Shown here in pieces: positions 14,312 to 22,570 of a DNA stretch of 24,663 bases; the first letter of the stretch is position 1, and every line of letters begins with the position of its first letter. A program made the translations under genes and the position numbers. Below the pieces are notes generated by a model that saw only the letters and a list, made by a program, of their open reading frames with translations, searched no databases and was not told the DNA's origin. Source of the stretch: JBDKLC01 sp964500215 (lineage in GTDB: Bacteria; Patescibacteriota; Minisyncoccia; Phycocordibacterales; CAIZLB01); the NCBI GenBank assembly GCA_964500215.1, contig CAZCNA010000009.1:1-24663 (forward strand), read 5' to 3'.

Positions 14312-17170
14312 ATGAATACATACGACCACAAAAAAGTAGAGAAAAAATGGCAAAAATATTGGGAATCCAAAAAGATGTATCGCGCTTCGGACAAAAGCGA
14401 TGCTCCAAAATTTTATGCACTTGTAGAATTCCCATTTCCGTCGGGAGCAGGCCTTCATACAGGCCATATTCGAAGTTATTCGGCTATGGACGCTGTTGTA
14501 CGTAAGCGACGAGCCGAGGGACAGAATGTACTCTATCCAATTGGCTGGGATGCATATGGCCTTCCTACAGAAAATTACGCTATCAAAACAGGCATTCAGC
14601 CCGCGAAGGTAACAAAACAGAATACAGACAACTTTAGACGCCAGCTCAAGAGCCTCGGTATCTCTTTTGACTGGTCTCGCGAAGTGAATACTACCGATCC
14701 TGCATATTACAAATGGACACAGTGGATTTTCCTTCAGATGTTCAAGAAAGGCCTTGCATACAAATCAAAGGCTGCTGTGAATTGGTGTCCAAAAGATAAG
14801 ACCGTACTCGCAAATGAAGAGGTAATTGATGGTGCCTGCGAACGATGTGGTACTGCTGTTATCAAAAAAGAGAAAGAACAATGGATGCTCGCCATCACAA
14901 AGTACGCAAATCGACTCGACAAAGACCTCGATGACGTGAATTATCTCGAAAAAATAAAGATTCAACAGCGAAATTGGATTGGCCGAAGCGAAGGATCTGA
15001 AATTACATTCAAAATCAAAGATCATGCAGATTCAGTAACTGTTTTCACTACTCGAGCTGATACGTTGTTTGGTGTTACATATATTGTACTTGCACCTGAA
15101 CATGCATTGGTTCAGAAACTTGCGCCGAATATATCAAATTGGGACGAAGTACAGGCATATATAGAGACAGTGAAGCAAAAAGAAGACATCGAACGAACTG
15201 CCGAAGGCAAGCCAAAGACCGGCGTCGCTCTCAAAGGCATCTCAGCCATTCATCCAGCAACAGGTGAAACTCTTCCCGTATGGATTGCTGATTATGTGCT
15301 CGCATCATACGGAACAGGAGCAGTGATGGCCGTGCCTGCACACGATGCACGAGACGATGTATTCGCAACGACATATAATTTGCCACGAAAGGAGGTTGTC
15401 CTTCCAAACGTTATCGATGTGCGAAATCCACCGCAAGCTGGCCTTCCTGTTGTTGAGCGAAAAACCGTACACGCAATCATCCGGAATCCAAAGACAAACA
15501 AATATGTTGCCCTCAAATGGAAGAAGTTTCCATGGACAACATTCCCAATGGGCGGAGTTGACTCCGGTGAAGACGTTGTCGAAGCTGCAAAACGAGAAGT
15601 ACTCGAAGAAGTCGGCTTCAAAAACCTCAAGTTTGTGGAAATATTAGGGGGACAAGTTCGCGCTGAATACTGCGCTTCACACAAAGGACAAAATCGGGTT
15701 GCGTTTACTACAGCCGTAGTATTTGAACTTATTGATGAAGAGAGAGTTGAGACAGCAGCAGAGGAGCAAGCCGCTTTTGATGTTATATGGGTTGATCGAA
15801 ATCAGATTAATTATCAACACATGACTCATTCAGAGATTGATTTTTGGAATCAGCGACTTTCTGGAGGTTCAAAAATATACACTGGAGACGGTGTTCTCGT
15901 TCTCTCAGACAAGTTTTCAGGCCTTACATCCGAAGAAGCACGTAAGAAGATCACTGAATCGGTCTGCGGTAAGTGGGTAACAAAATACAAGCTTCGAGAT
16001 TGGGTATTCTCACGACAGCGATACTGGGGTGAGCCTATTCCTATGGTTCATTGTCAGGATTGTGGATGGGTACCAGTTCCTGAAAAAGACCTCCCGCTCG
16101 AATTGCCTAAAATCAAGGAATTCGAGCCTACAGATACAGGAGAATCACCTCTTGCAACACTTACAAAATGGGTGAATACGACATGTCCAACATGCAAGAA
16201 GCCAGCAAAACGAGAAACAGACACCATGCCACAGTGGGCAGGTTCAAGTTGGTATTATCTCCGATATACAGATCCGACAAACAAGAAGGCTCTTGCATCT
16301 GAAGCGCAGCTCAAGAAATGGGCGCCTGTAGATTGGTACAACGGTGGTATGGAGCACACAACGCTTCACTTGTTGTATTCTCGATTCTGGCACAAATTCC
16401 TCTATGACATCGGCGCGGTATATACGAAAGAACCGTACCAAAAACGAACATCTCACGGTATGATTTTAGCCGAAGGCGGTGAAAAAATGTCAAAGTCAAA
16501 GGGCAACACAGTGAGTCCTGATGAATTAGTTGAATTGTACGGTGCAGATACGCTCCGTGTATACGAAATGTTCATGGGACCATTCGATCAGGCCATCGCT
16601 TGGAATACTGCAAACATGATTGGTTCACGAAGATTCCTCGAACGCGTGTGGAATTTGGAAGAGAATGTTGCCCAAAAGCAACACGCGCCAACGGATGGCT
16701 CTCGAAAACAGATTGAACTCATACTCAATCAAACAATCAAGAAAGTTGGTGAAGATATTGAGTCTACAAGTTTCAATACGTGCATCTCATCTCTTATGAT
16801 TTTGCTCAATGCTTTGGAAAAAGAAGAGACAGTATACAGAAACGAATACGAAACACTCCTTCAGCTCATTGCGCCATTTGCGCCGCATATCACAGAAGAG
16901 CTTTGGACAATGCTCGGAAATAAGCAAAGCATTCACCTTGCAGCATGGCCACAATTTGACCCAACCAAGCTTGTATCAGATACGTGCAAAATCGTGGTGC
17001 AAATCAATGGCAAAGTGAGAGACACCTTCGAAAGTGACACAGATGATGAAGAAATTGTGAAGGCAAAAGCACTTTCACTCGAAGGCATTCGGAGTCGAAT
17101 AGGGGATAAAACACCATCGCGGGTGATTTATGTAAAGCGGAAACTTGTGAACATCGTAATCAGTGAGTAA
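14312..17170 (+). CDS. leuS: Leucyl-tRNA synthetase with inserted Nudix domain
   Basis: A 952-residue class I synthetase that charges tRNA-Leu. The HIGH-type motif is HTGH (residues 49-52), a zinc-binding CPKD..CERCG knuckle precedes the CP1 editing domain, and KMSKS is at 725-729. The CP1 region has FTTRADTLFGVTY and MAVPAHDARD, including the aspartate essential for editing, so editing looks intact. After CP1 segment FATTYNLPRKEVV the family normally has a short link; here about 135 residues (about 380-514) form a complete Nudix domain whose box, starting at Gly414, matches GX5EX7REVLEEVGF exactly. The chain then returns to the normal GVLVLSDKFSGLTSEEA. A second Cys pair set (CQDCG, CPTC) and the C-terminal anticodon and tail domains are standard. 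The frame is uninterrupted. Confidence 0.96.
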   Translation: MNTYDHKKVEKKWQKYWESKKMYRASDKSDAPKFYALVEFPFPSGAGLHTGHIRSYSAMDAVVRKRRAEGQNVLYPIGWDAYGLPTENYAIKTGIQPAKVTKQNTDNFRRQLKSLGISFDWSREVNTTDPAYYKWTQWIFLQMFKKGLAYKSKAAVNWCPKDKTVLANEEVIDGACERCGTAVIKKEKEQWMLAITKYANRLDKDLDDVNYLEKIKIQQRNWIGRSEGSEITFKIKDHADSVTVFTTRADTLFGVTYIVLAPEHALVQKLAPNISNWDEVQAYIETVKQKEDIERTAEGKPKTGVALKGISAIHPATGETLPVWIADYVLASYGTGAVMAVPAHDARDDVFATTYNLPRKEVVLPNVIDVRNPPQAGLPVVERKTVHAIIRNPKTNKYVALKWKKFPWTTFPMGGVDSGEDVVEAAKREVLEEVGFKNLKFVEILGGQVRAEYCASHKGQNRVAFTTAVVFELIDEERVETAAEEQAAFDVIWVDRNQINYQHMTHSEIDFWNQRLSGGSKIYTGDGVLVLSDKFSGLTSEEARKKITESVCGKWVTKYKLRDWVFSRQRYWGEPIPMVHCQDCGWVPVPEKDLPLELPKIKEFEPTDTGESPLATLTKWVNTTCPTCKKPAKRETDTMPQWAGSSWYYLRYTDPTNKKALASEAQLKKWAPVDWYNGGMEHTTLHLLYSRFWHKFLYDIGAVYTKEPYQKRTSHGMILAEGGEKMSKSKGNTVSPDELVELYGADTLRVYEMFMGPFDQAIAWNTANMIGSRRFLERVWNLEENVAQKQHAPTDGSRKQIELILNQTIKKVGEDIESTSFNTCISSLMILLNALEKEETVYRNEYETLLQLIAPFAPHITEELWTMLGNKQSIHLAAWPQFDPTKLVSDTCKIVVQINGKVRDTFESDTDDEEIVKAKALSLEGIRSRIGDKTPSRVIYVKRKLVNIVISE
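15449..15853 (+). other. Nudix domain inserted in LeuRS
   Basis: Approximate limits of the insert within leuS, residues about 380-514. It starts with the beta strand ERKTVHAIIRN, continues with the Nudix box (Gly414, Glu420, Arg428-Glu429, Glu432-Glu433), and ends with the FDVIWVDRNQI strand and a short helix. All metal-binding glutamates of the box are present, so it could be catalytically active. Codon usage matches the surrounding leuS sequence. Confidence 0.88.
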
Positions 17171-17205
17171 GAGATCTCCACAAAGACCAGGGTATTGACA
17201 AAAAC

Positions 17206-17234
17206 TTGACGTATTAACCAGTCTGTGCTAAAAA
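17206..17234 (+). promoter_or_regulatory. Promoter of the sigma-4/HARE regulator
   Basis: TTGACG at 17206-17211 and TAAAAA at 17229-17234 are 17 bases apart, with the ATG at 17250. A second -35-like TTGACA lies at 17195-17200, and a second -10-like TATAAC at 17240-17245 sits 4 bases before the ATG. Either pair gives a very short or absent leader. Confidence 0.5.
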
Positions 17235-17249
17235 TAACATATAACTTTT

Positions 17250-18287
17250 ATGGCAAACATCGGACTAACATTCAAACCAAAAAACATTACCAAGAAATTG
17301 CTCGCAGCTCTTCCTGAGCGAGCCCGACTTGTTGTTACAAAACGATACGGACTCGACAAGGACAACGAACGAATGACCCTCGAGGCCATTGGTGAACTCT
17401 ACAACATTACCCGAGAACGAGTTCGACAGATCGAAAATGCCGCTTTGGCCAATATCCGAAAATCAGCTCATTTCAAGGCTGAAAAAATATCATTCGATGA
17501 ACTCGAAATTGTTATCCGAGACCTTGGTGCCGTTCTTGCCGAAGAAGACCTCCTCAACCACCTTTCAAAGGACAAATCTATTCAGAATCACGTGCATTTT
17601 ATGCTTGTGGTAGGTGATGTATTCAAGAAAGACAAAGAAGACGCAGAATTCAAACACCGATGGTCTGTAGATCCTGATCTCTCACGAAAGATTCATGATG
17701 CCCTCCGAAAACTCTACAAGGGTCTCGATGACGATGATCTCGTACCAGAAGGCGAAATGATTAAGGCGTTCCTCGAACATCTCAAAGATGTAAACGAAAA
17801 ATACAAGAACGAAGAAGTCGCAAAGCGATGGCTCAAGATCTCAAAACACATCGACAAAAATCCACTCGGCGAATGGGGAAAAGCTCATTCACCTAATGTT
17901 CGAACAAAAGGTATTCGAGATTATGCCTTTCTCGCTATGCGAAAGCATGGATCACCAATCCACTTCCGAGATATTGCAAAGCTCATCAATCAACTCTTCA
18001 ACAAGAAGGCTCATGTTGCCACAACTCATAACGAACTTATCAAAGATAAGCGATTTGTTCTTGTTGGCCGTGGTCTCTACGCTCTCACAGAATGGGGATA
18101 TCTCAGTGGCGTTGTAAAAGACGTTATCAAGAAAGTTCTCGAAAAGAACGGCCCTCTCACAAAAGAACAGATTATCGACAAGGTAATGAAGGAACGATAC
18201 GTAAAAGAGAACACTATTCTCGTAAATCTTCAGAACACACGATTCTTCAAGAAAGATAAAGAAGGCAAATATCATCTTGTTGCATAA
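17250..18287 (+). CDS. Sigma region 4-like HTH protein with HARE-type winged helices
   Basis: A 345-residue DNA-binding protein. Residues about 15-75 copy the last part of a primary sigma factor: LPERARLVVTKRYGLD, then MTLEAIGELYNITRERVRQIENAALANIRK, the region 4.2 helix-turn-helix that reads a -35 box. No region 2 or 3 is present, so it cannot melt promoters itself. A middle helical part follows (about 80-205). Near 215-280, a HARE-type winged helix (AFLAMRKHGSPIHFRDIAKLIN...RFVLVGRGLYAL) resembles that of the delta subunit RpoE of Firmicutes, and a second winged helix closes the protein (about 285-345). It probably acts with RNA polymerase as a promoter-binding regulator. This architecture is recurrent in CPR genomes to my knowledge; its function is not established. 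Confidence 0.85.
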   Translation: MANIGLTFKPKNITKKLLAALPERARLVVTKRYGLDKDNERMTLEAIGELYNITRERVRQIENAALANIRKSAHFKAEKISFDELEIVIRDLGAVLAEEDLLNHLSKDKSIQNHVHFMLVVGDVFKKDKEDAEFKHRWSVDPDLSRKIHDALRKLYKGLDDDDLVPEGEMIKAFLEHLKDVNEKYKNEEVAKRWLKISKHIDKNPLGEWGKAHSPNVRTKGIRDYAFLAMRKHGSPIHFRDIAKLINQLFNKKAHVATTHNELIKDKRFVLVGRGLYALTEWGYLSGVVKDVIKKVLEKNGPLTKEQIIDKVMKERYVKENTILVNLQNTRFFKKDKEGKYHLVA

Positions 18288-18316
18288 CGCATCTAGCCAC
18301 TTTTTGAATATCAAGT

Positions 18317-18322
18317 TAAAAT
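18317..18322 (+). promoter_or_regulatory. Putative -10 element before the gene at 18329
   Basis: TAAAAT ends 6 bases before the GTG start, the same geometry as at 4303, 5647 and 24086. It supports the GTG as the true start and a leaderless mRNA. No -35 consensus is visible. Confidence 0.4.
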
Positions 18323-18328
18323 AAGAAT

Positions 18329-19582
18329 GTGAACGACACTTTTACATTCAGCCAAGCCGCAGGTCCAATGATTGCAGCACTCATTCAACTTGTGCTTCTC
18401 TTTGTTCTCATTGCCGTACCATTTCTCCTTTTGCGACTATTTTGGAAACAGTGGGTAGCATATGTCCGGGCCGCCTTTTTTGCTGAACAAAAATACAAAG
18501 TACTCGAACTCCGTATTCCTCGAGGTATCACAAAATCTCCCCTTGCTATGGAGCTCTTTATTACAGCCCTCTATCAGACGGGTGGAGAAGGAAACTGGTT
18601 TGATAAATTTTGGAATGGTTCAACACGTCCATGGTTTTCTCTTGAACTGACATCTATTGATGGCACGGTTCGTTTTTTCATTTGGACCCGAGAAAAATTC
18701 AAGGAACTCATTGAAACACAGCTCTATGGTCAATTTCCTGATATCGAAATTGCAGAAGTAGAAGATTATACAAAAGCAGTACCATTTGATACACAAAAAT
18801 ATCAGTATTGGGGTTGTGAATTCGTCAAAACAGACCCATCACATTTGCCTATAAAGACATATGTGAATTACGGCCTCGATAAAGATCCAAAAGAAGAAGT
18901 CAAAATTGACCCAATTACGCCTGTTATCGAATTCCTCGGCTCACTCAAGCCAGGAGAACAGGCATGGATTCAGATTTGCGTACGAGCTCATGTCAAAAGT
19001 GTAAAAAAACCAGGAGGAAAATGGGGAGAACTCGTTGATTGGAGACACGCAGCAAATGAAGACCTCAAAAAACTCACAAAACGAGATGTCGAAGTGAAGG
19101 CGGACAAGCCACTCAATCCAAATACTATGCAACTCACTCAAGGTGAGAAGGACAAAGTAGAGGCTATCGAAAAAAACATTTCAAAAACACCATTCGATTG
19201 TGGTATTCGAGCTATTTATGCTGCCCGCAGTGATGCATATCGTCCATCAATGATTTCAGGTCTCACAGGAGCATTCAGACAGTACAATACAGCCAATCTC
19301 AACGGGTTCAAGCCTGCCAAAGCACCGGCTGTAACATATCCATGGCAAGATCGATCAGGAAAGAAAGTTCTCAGAATGAAGCAAGGACTTTTCAATCGAT
19401 ACAGATTTCGATCATTCTTTGTTCCTGAATATATTCCGTATGGATATACAGACGCACCGTTTGTGATGACAACAGAAGAGCTCGCGACAATTTATCACTT
19501 CCCAGGTGACGTATCTCGAACACCATCTCTCAGTCGTATCCAAGCAAAGAAGTCAGAAGCACCAGCAAACTTGCCAATATAA
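18329..19582 (+). CDS. Membrane-anchored protein of unknown function
   Basis: A 417-residue protein that I cannot name. One hydrophobic helix near the N-terminus (about 15-40) anchors it, followed by a basic RLFWKQWVAYVRAAFF segment. The rest is soluble, with LELRIPRGITKSPLAMELFI, then GNWFDKFWNG and PWFSLELTSIDGTVRFFIW, a pattern of alternating strands and helices, a charged linker with KPGGKWGELVDWRH, and late aromatic-rich RYRFRSFFVPEYIPYG. Similar proteins are, to my recollection, widespread in Parcubacteria and in some genomes lie near type IV secretion-like ATPases, but no such ATPase is in this window. Five bases separate it from the second mltG, so co-expression is likely and an envelope role is plausible. 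Confidence 0.75.
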   Translation: MNDTFTFSQAAGPMIAALIQLVLLFVLIAVPFLLLRLFWKQWVAYVRAAFFAEQKYKVLELRIPRGITKSPLAMELFITALYQTGGEGNWFDKFWNGSTRPWFSLELTSIDGTVRFFIWTREKFKELIETQLYGQFPDIEIAEVEDYTKAVPFDTQKYQYWGCEFVKTDPSHLPIKTYVNYGLDKDPKEEVKIDPITPVIEFLGSLKPGEQAWIQICVRAHVKSVKKPGGKWGELVDWRHAANEDLKKLTKRDVEVKADKPLNPNTMQLTQGEKDKVEAIEKNISKTPFDCGIRAIYAARSDAYRPSMISGLTGAFRQYNTANLNGFKPAKAPAVTYPWQDRSGKKVLRMKQGLFNRYRFRSFFVPEYIPYGYTDAPFVMTTEELATIYHFPGDVSRTPSLSRIQAKKSEAPANLPI

Positions 19583-19587
19583 ACAGT

Positions 19588-20586
19588 ATGCACAACATTT
19601 TTACCCGATTTTCTTCAACAAAGAATCCATTGAGCTTTTTAGTTGTCGCATTTGTGACGGTATTTCTGTTTATCATCATCACATTCGCATCTATTTTCTA
19701 TAGTGTGCTCTTTTCTGCACCGATGACATTTCCAACTGGTACAACTATAGAGATTGAACCCGGACAAAGTAGTACAGCAATTGCAAACAAGCTCAAAGCC
19801 GAGCATCTCGTTCGTTCATCGCTTGTGCTCCGAAGTGCAATTATCTTGCTCGGTGGTGAACGAAGTGGTTCAGCGGGCATGTATGAGTTTAATCATCCAC
19901 AAAACGTTATTCAAATCGCAAAGCGGATTGTGAAAGGGGATTATGGATACATTCCTGTCAAAATCACTATTCCAGAGGGCACAAATGTATTCAAACTTGC
20001 AGACATTGTAGCAGCGAAGTTTCCGGATATAAACAAAGACGAATTTTTGCTGCTCATAAAAGATAAAGAAGGATATCTCTTCCCGAATACCTACTTCTTT
20101 CCGCCAAAGGCAAAACCTGAAATGATTATCAGTATGATGAGCAATACATTCAACCAGAAAGTTGCTGCAATACAATCAGAGATTGGCACATCGGGACACT
20201 CATTCGAGGATATTATTATCATGGCCTCAATATTAGAGGGCGAAGTACAAACAGAATCAGATCGCAAAATGGTGGCTGATTTGTTGTGGCGAAGAATTGA
20301 GGCCGGGATGCCACTACAGGTGGATAGCACATTTGCATATGTGAATGGTAAATCATCTGCAGAATTGACCCTCAAAGACCTTAAAATCGATTCTCCGTAC
20401 AATTCGTACACAAACAAGGGATTACCTCCCACACCTATTTCAAACCCAGGAATCGAGAGTATATTGGCCGCCAGCCAACCTACACCAAACGAGTACCTCT
20501 TCTTTCTTTCGGACAAAGATGGTATAACTCATTTTGCCAAAACGCATGCTGAGCATGTGAAATTGAAGGAACAGTATCTCCGATAG
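19588..20586 (+). CDS. mltG: Endolytic peptidoglycan transglycosylase MltG (copy 2)
   Basis: A 332-residue member of the YceG/MltG family. One membrane helix (about 18-42) is followed by a LysM-like segment, IEIEPGQSSTAIANKLKAEHLVRSS. The conserved YIPVKITIPEGTNVFKLADI block and the EGYLFPNTYFFPP block come next. The catalytic block IMASILEGEV has Glu217 and Glu219, aligning with E216 and E218 of E. coli MltG, and DLLWRRIEAGMPLQVDSTFAY and YTNKGLPPTPISNPG complete the fold. Length is close to the family norm. Unlike copy 1 it keeps both conserved acids and the full N-terminal region, so it is the more likely canonical enzyme that sets glycan strand length. It is followed by mnmA after 27 bases. 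Confidence 0.95.
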   Translation: MHNIFTRFSSTKNPLSFLVVAFVTVFLFIIITFASIFYSVLFSAPMTFPTGTTIEIEPGQSSTAIANKLKAEHLVRSSLVLRSAIILLGGERSGSAGMYEFNHPQNVIQIAKRIVKGDYGYIPVKITIPEGTNVFKLADIVAAKFPDINKDEFLLLIKDKEGYLFPNTYFFPPKAKPEMIISMMSNTFNQKVAAIQSEIGTSGHSFEDIIIMASILEGEVQTESDRKMVADLLWRRIEAGMPLQVDSTFAYVNGKSSAELTLKDLKIDSPYNSYTNKGLPPTPISNPGIESILAASQPTPNEYLFFLSDKDGITHFAKTHAEHVKLKEQYLR

Positions 20587-20613
20587 GTCGTTCCTCGGCA
20601 CAAAACACAAATT

Positions 20614-21756
20614 ATGACCCCTTCACCTCGAAAAAAGGTATTTGTTGGTATGTCCGGTGGCGTTGATTCTTCTGTATCAGCGTTGCTTTTGAAATTGGCC
20701 GGATATGATGTGACAGGTGTTTTTATAAAAGTATGGCAACCAGAAAGTGAGCACTTGGATATTACATGTACATGGAAAGAAGAACGACGTGACGCTATGC
20801 GAGTAGCTGCGGTACTCGATATCCCGTTTTTGACATTTGATTTTGCAGACCGATACAAGAAGGAAGTTGTTGATTATATGATTGATGAATACCGCAAAGG
20901 ACGAACACCGAATCCGGATGTGATGTGCAATCGGCAGGTGAAATTCGGTTCTTTTCTCGACGAAGCCCTTCGTCAGGGCGCAGATTATGTTGCAACGGGC
21001 CATTATGCACAAAATATCGTCAATGCAGATGGTGAGCATGAGGTGTTTGAATTGCACGAAGGCCATGATGCCAACAAAGATCAAAGTTATTTCTTGTGGA
21101 CACTCAATCAGAAGGATTTGGAGCATGTCCTCTTTCCAATTGGTCATTTGGATAAGCCAGATGTGCGTGAGTTGGCTGAAAAGCACGGTCTGCCAGTGTT
21201 TGATAAGAAAGACAGTCAGGGAATTTGCTTCCTTGGCCATGTCGATATGAAAGAATTTCTCAAGGAATACATAGAGACAACACCTGGTGAGGTGATTGAT
21301 GAAAACGGCGAGGTTATAGGCTCACACGAAGGAGCGCTTTTGTATACAATCGGTGAGCGACATGGCTTCAAGCTTTCTATAAGCCGACCAGATGACATGC
21401 CACATTATATTGTGGCAAAAGATATCGAAGCAAATACAATTACTGTGGTTCCACAAGACGTATTTCAAAGCGGCGCATACATGCCACAATCGGTATTGTT
21501 AGCGAATGTGAATTGGACGAATGACGAGCCAGATTTTACCCAAACATATGATGCCCGCCTTCGATATCGTCAGAAAAAACAGCGATGTACTATTCATAAA
21601 GAGTATTCAGGCCAATATAGTGTGCAATTCGAAGAGCCTCAGACTGCAATTACACCAGGACAATCAATAGTTATCTACAATGGTTCAAAGTGCCTTGGTG
21701 GTGGTATACTGGACTCATATGGAACCGATATTTATCCGAAAAGAAAACGGCAGTAA
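20614..21756 (+). CDS. mnmA: tRNA-specific 2-thiouridylase
   Basis: A 380-residue enzyme that thiolates U34 of Lys, Glu and Gln tRNAs in the cytoplasm using ATP and sulfur carried as a persulfide. The PP-loop is GMSGGVDSSVSALLL near residues 12-26. The catalytic cysteine is Cys105 in VMCNRQVKFG, and the persulfide cysteine is Cys205 in GICFLG. ATGHYAQ and KDQSYFLWTLNQKDLEHVLFP are further family blocks, and the C-terminal beta-barrel includes GERHGFKLS and YIVAKDIEANTITVV. Both cysteines are present, so it should be active. No sulfur-relay gene (iscS/tus) is in the window. The last 38 bases overlap the start of the next gene. Confidence 0.97.
   Translation: MTPSPRKKVFVGMSGGVDSSVSALLLKLAGYDVTGVFIKVWQPESEHLDITCTWKEERRDAMRVAAVLDIPFLTFDFADRYKKEVVDYMIDEYRKGRTPNPDVMCNRQVKFGSFLDEALRQGADYVATGHYAQNIVNADGEHEVFELHEGHDANKDQSYFLWTLNQKDLEHVLFPIGHLDKPDVRELAEKHGLPVFDKKDSQGICFLGHVDMKEFLKEYIETTPGEVIDENGEVIGSHEGALLYTIGERHGFKLSISRPDDMPHYIVAKDIEANTITVVPQDVFQSGAYMPQSVLLANVNWTNDEPDFTQTYDARLRYRQKKQRCTIHKEYSGQYSVQFEEPQTAITPGQSIVIYNGSKCLGGGILDSYGTDIYPKRKRQ
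21705..21710 (+). promoter_or_regulatory. Putative -10 element inside mnmA
   Basis: TATACT lies within the end of mnmA and ends 8 bases before the ATG at 21719. It supports the shorter start of the nuclease gene and would allow it to be expressed apart from mnmA. Confidence 0.4.
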
Positions 21757-22567
21757 AGAAGAATTCAGGACAGAAAAGCTCAAATCATCACTCATGAAAG
21801 CAGGAGCTGATGATCATGTTGCTTCGAGTGTGGTGAAATCAATTGTTCATCAAATTTCAGAACATAAAATTATCGAACCGACGGCTTCAGATATTTATAA
21901 GAAAGCATTTCACGAACTCAAAGAGCGCGCACGACCTGCGGCTATTCGATATTCGCTCCGTCGATCACTCATGGAATTCGGTCCAACCGGATTTCCATTC
22001 GAAGTGTATGTGACGGAACTATTCAAAGCCCGAGGATACGAAGCTCTCACAGGACAGGTTGTTCTTGGGGTCTGCGTACCACATGAAGTGGACGTTGTGG
22101 CGTGGAACAAGGAGCAACTCGTCATGGTTGAAGTAAAATATCACAATGAACCCGCTGGCAAGACTGATTTGAAGGTGGCTCTGTACGTAAAAGCACGTTA
22201 TGACGATATAAGGGGCAATGTCTATGATTATGGAGGCCAAGCAAGATCATTGGGTGAAGGATGGCTTCTCACAAACACAAAATTCACTGAAACAGCCATC
22301 AAATACGGCGAATGCAATAATCTCAAAATGATGAGTTGGGATTATCCTACGACTGGAAACCTTCATGACTTGATTGAAGAGACAAAACTTCATCCTGTGA
22401 GCGCCTTAACAAGCCTTACGGCAGCAGAAAAGCATCTTCTCATCCAGAACAAGCTTATACTCTGCAAGACAATCTACAACAGCAAAGACCGCCTCAAAGA
22501 ATTAGGCTTTACTGACGACAAAATTTTCAAAGTGCTTGAAGAAATTAGTAGTATTATGAATTCATAA
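21719..22567 (+). CDS. ATP-cone domain plus Mrr-like PD-(D/E)XK nuclease
   Basis: A 282-residue two-domain protein. Residues 1 to about 85 form an ATP-cone, the nucleotide-sensing module of NrdR and ribonucleotide reductases: PIFIRKENGSKEEFRTEKLK, helical DHVASSVVKSIVHQI, and ARPAAIRYSLRRSL. Residues about 95-200 form a restriction-endonuclease-like fold of Mrr type, with FPFEVYVTELFKARGYEA, HEVDVVAW (Asp125) and MVEVKYHN (Glu138, Lys140) giving the E-D-ExK active site. The C-terminal ~80 residues are helical. An in-frame GTG at 21680 would add 13 residues, but the ATG at 21719 is preferred because TATACT lies just before it. It overlaps mnmA by 38 bases. DNA cleavage controlled by ATP or dATP binding is inferred, not shown. 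Confidence 0.88.
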   Translation: MEPIFIRKENGSKEEFRTEKLKSSLMKAGADDHVASSVVKSIVHQISEHKIIEPTASDIYKKAFHELKERARPAAIRYSLRRSLMEFGPTGFPFEVYVTELFKARGYEALTGQVVLGVCVPHEVDVVAWNKEQLVMVEVKYHNEPAGKTDLKVALYVKARYDDIRGNVYDYGGQARSLGEGWLLTNTKFTETAIKYGECNNLKMMSWDYPTTGNLHDLIEETKLHPVSALTSLTAAEKHLLIQNKLILCKTIYNSKDRLKELGFTDDKIFKVLEEISSIMNS

Positions 22568-22570
22568 CGT

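Noticed and set aside
14312..17170. LeuRS and Nudix as two separate genes joined by an assembly or frame error.
   Set aside because: The Nudix part lies in the middle of the synthetase, the frame is open on both sides, and the synthetase continues normally afterwards, so a true insertion is the only consistent reading.
20677..21240. A 187-codon open frame on the minus strand inside mnmA.
   Set aside because: It is antisense to a clear enzyme gene with all catalytic motifs, and its product is rich in Cys, Phe and His with no domain. It is a shadow of the real gene.
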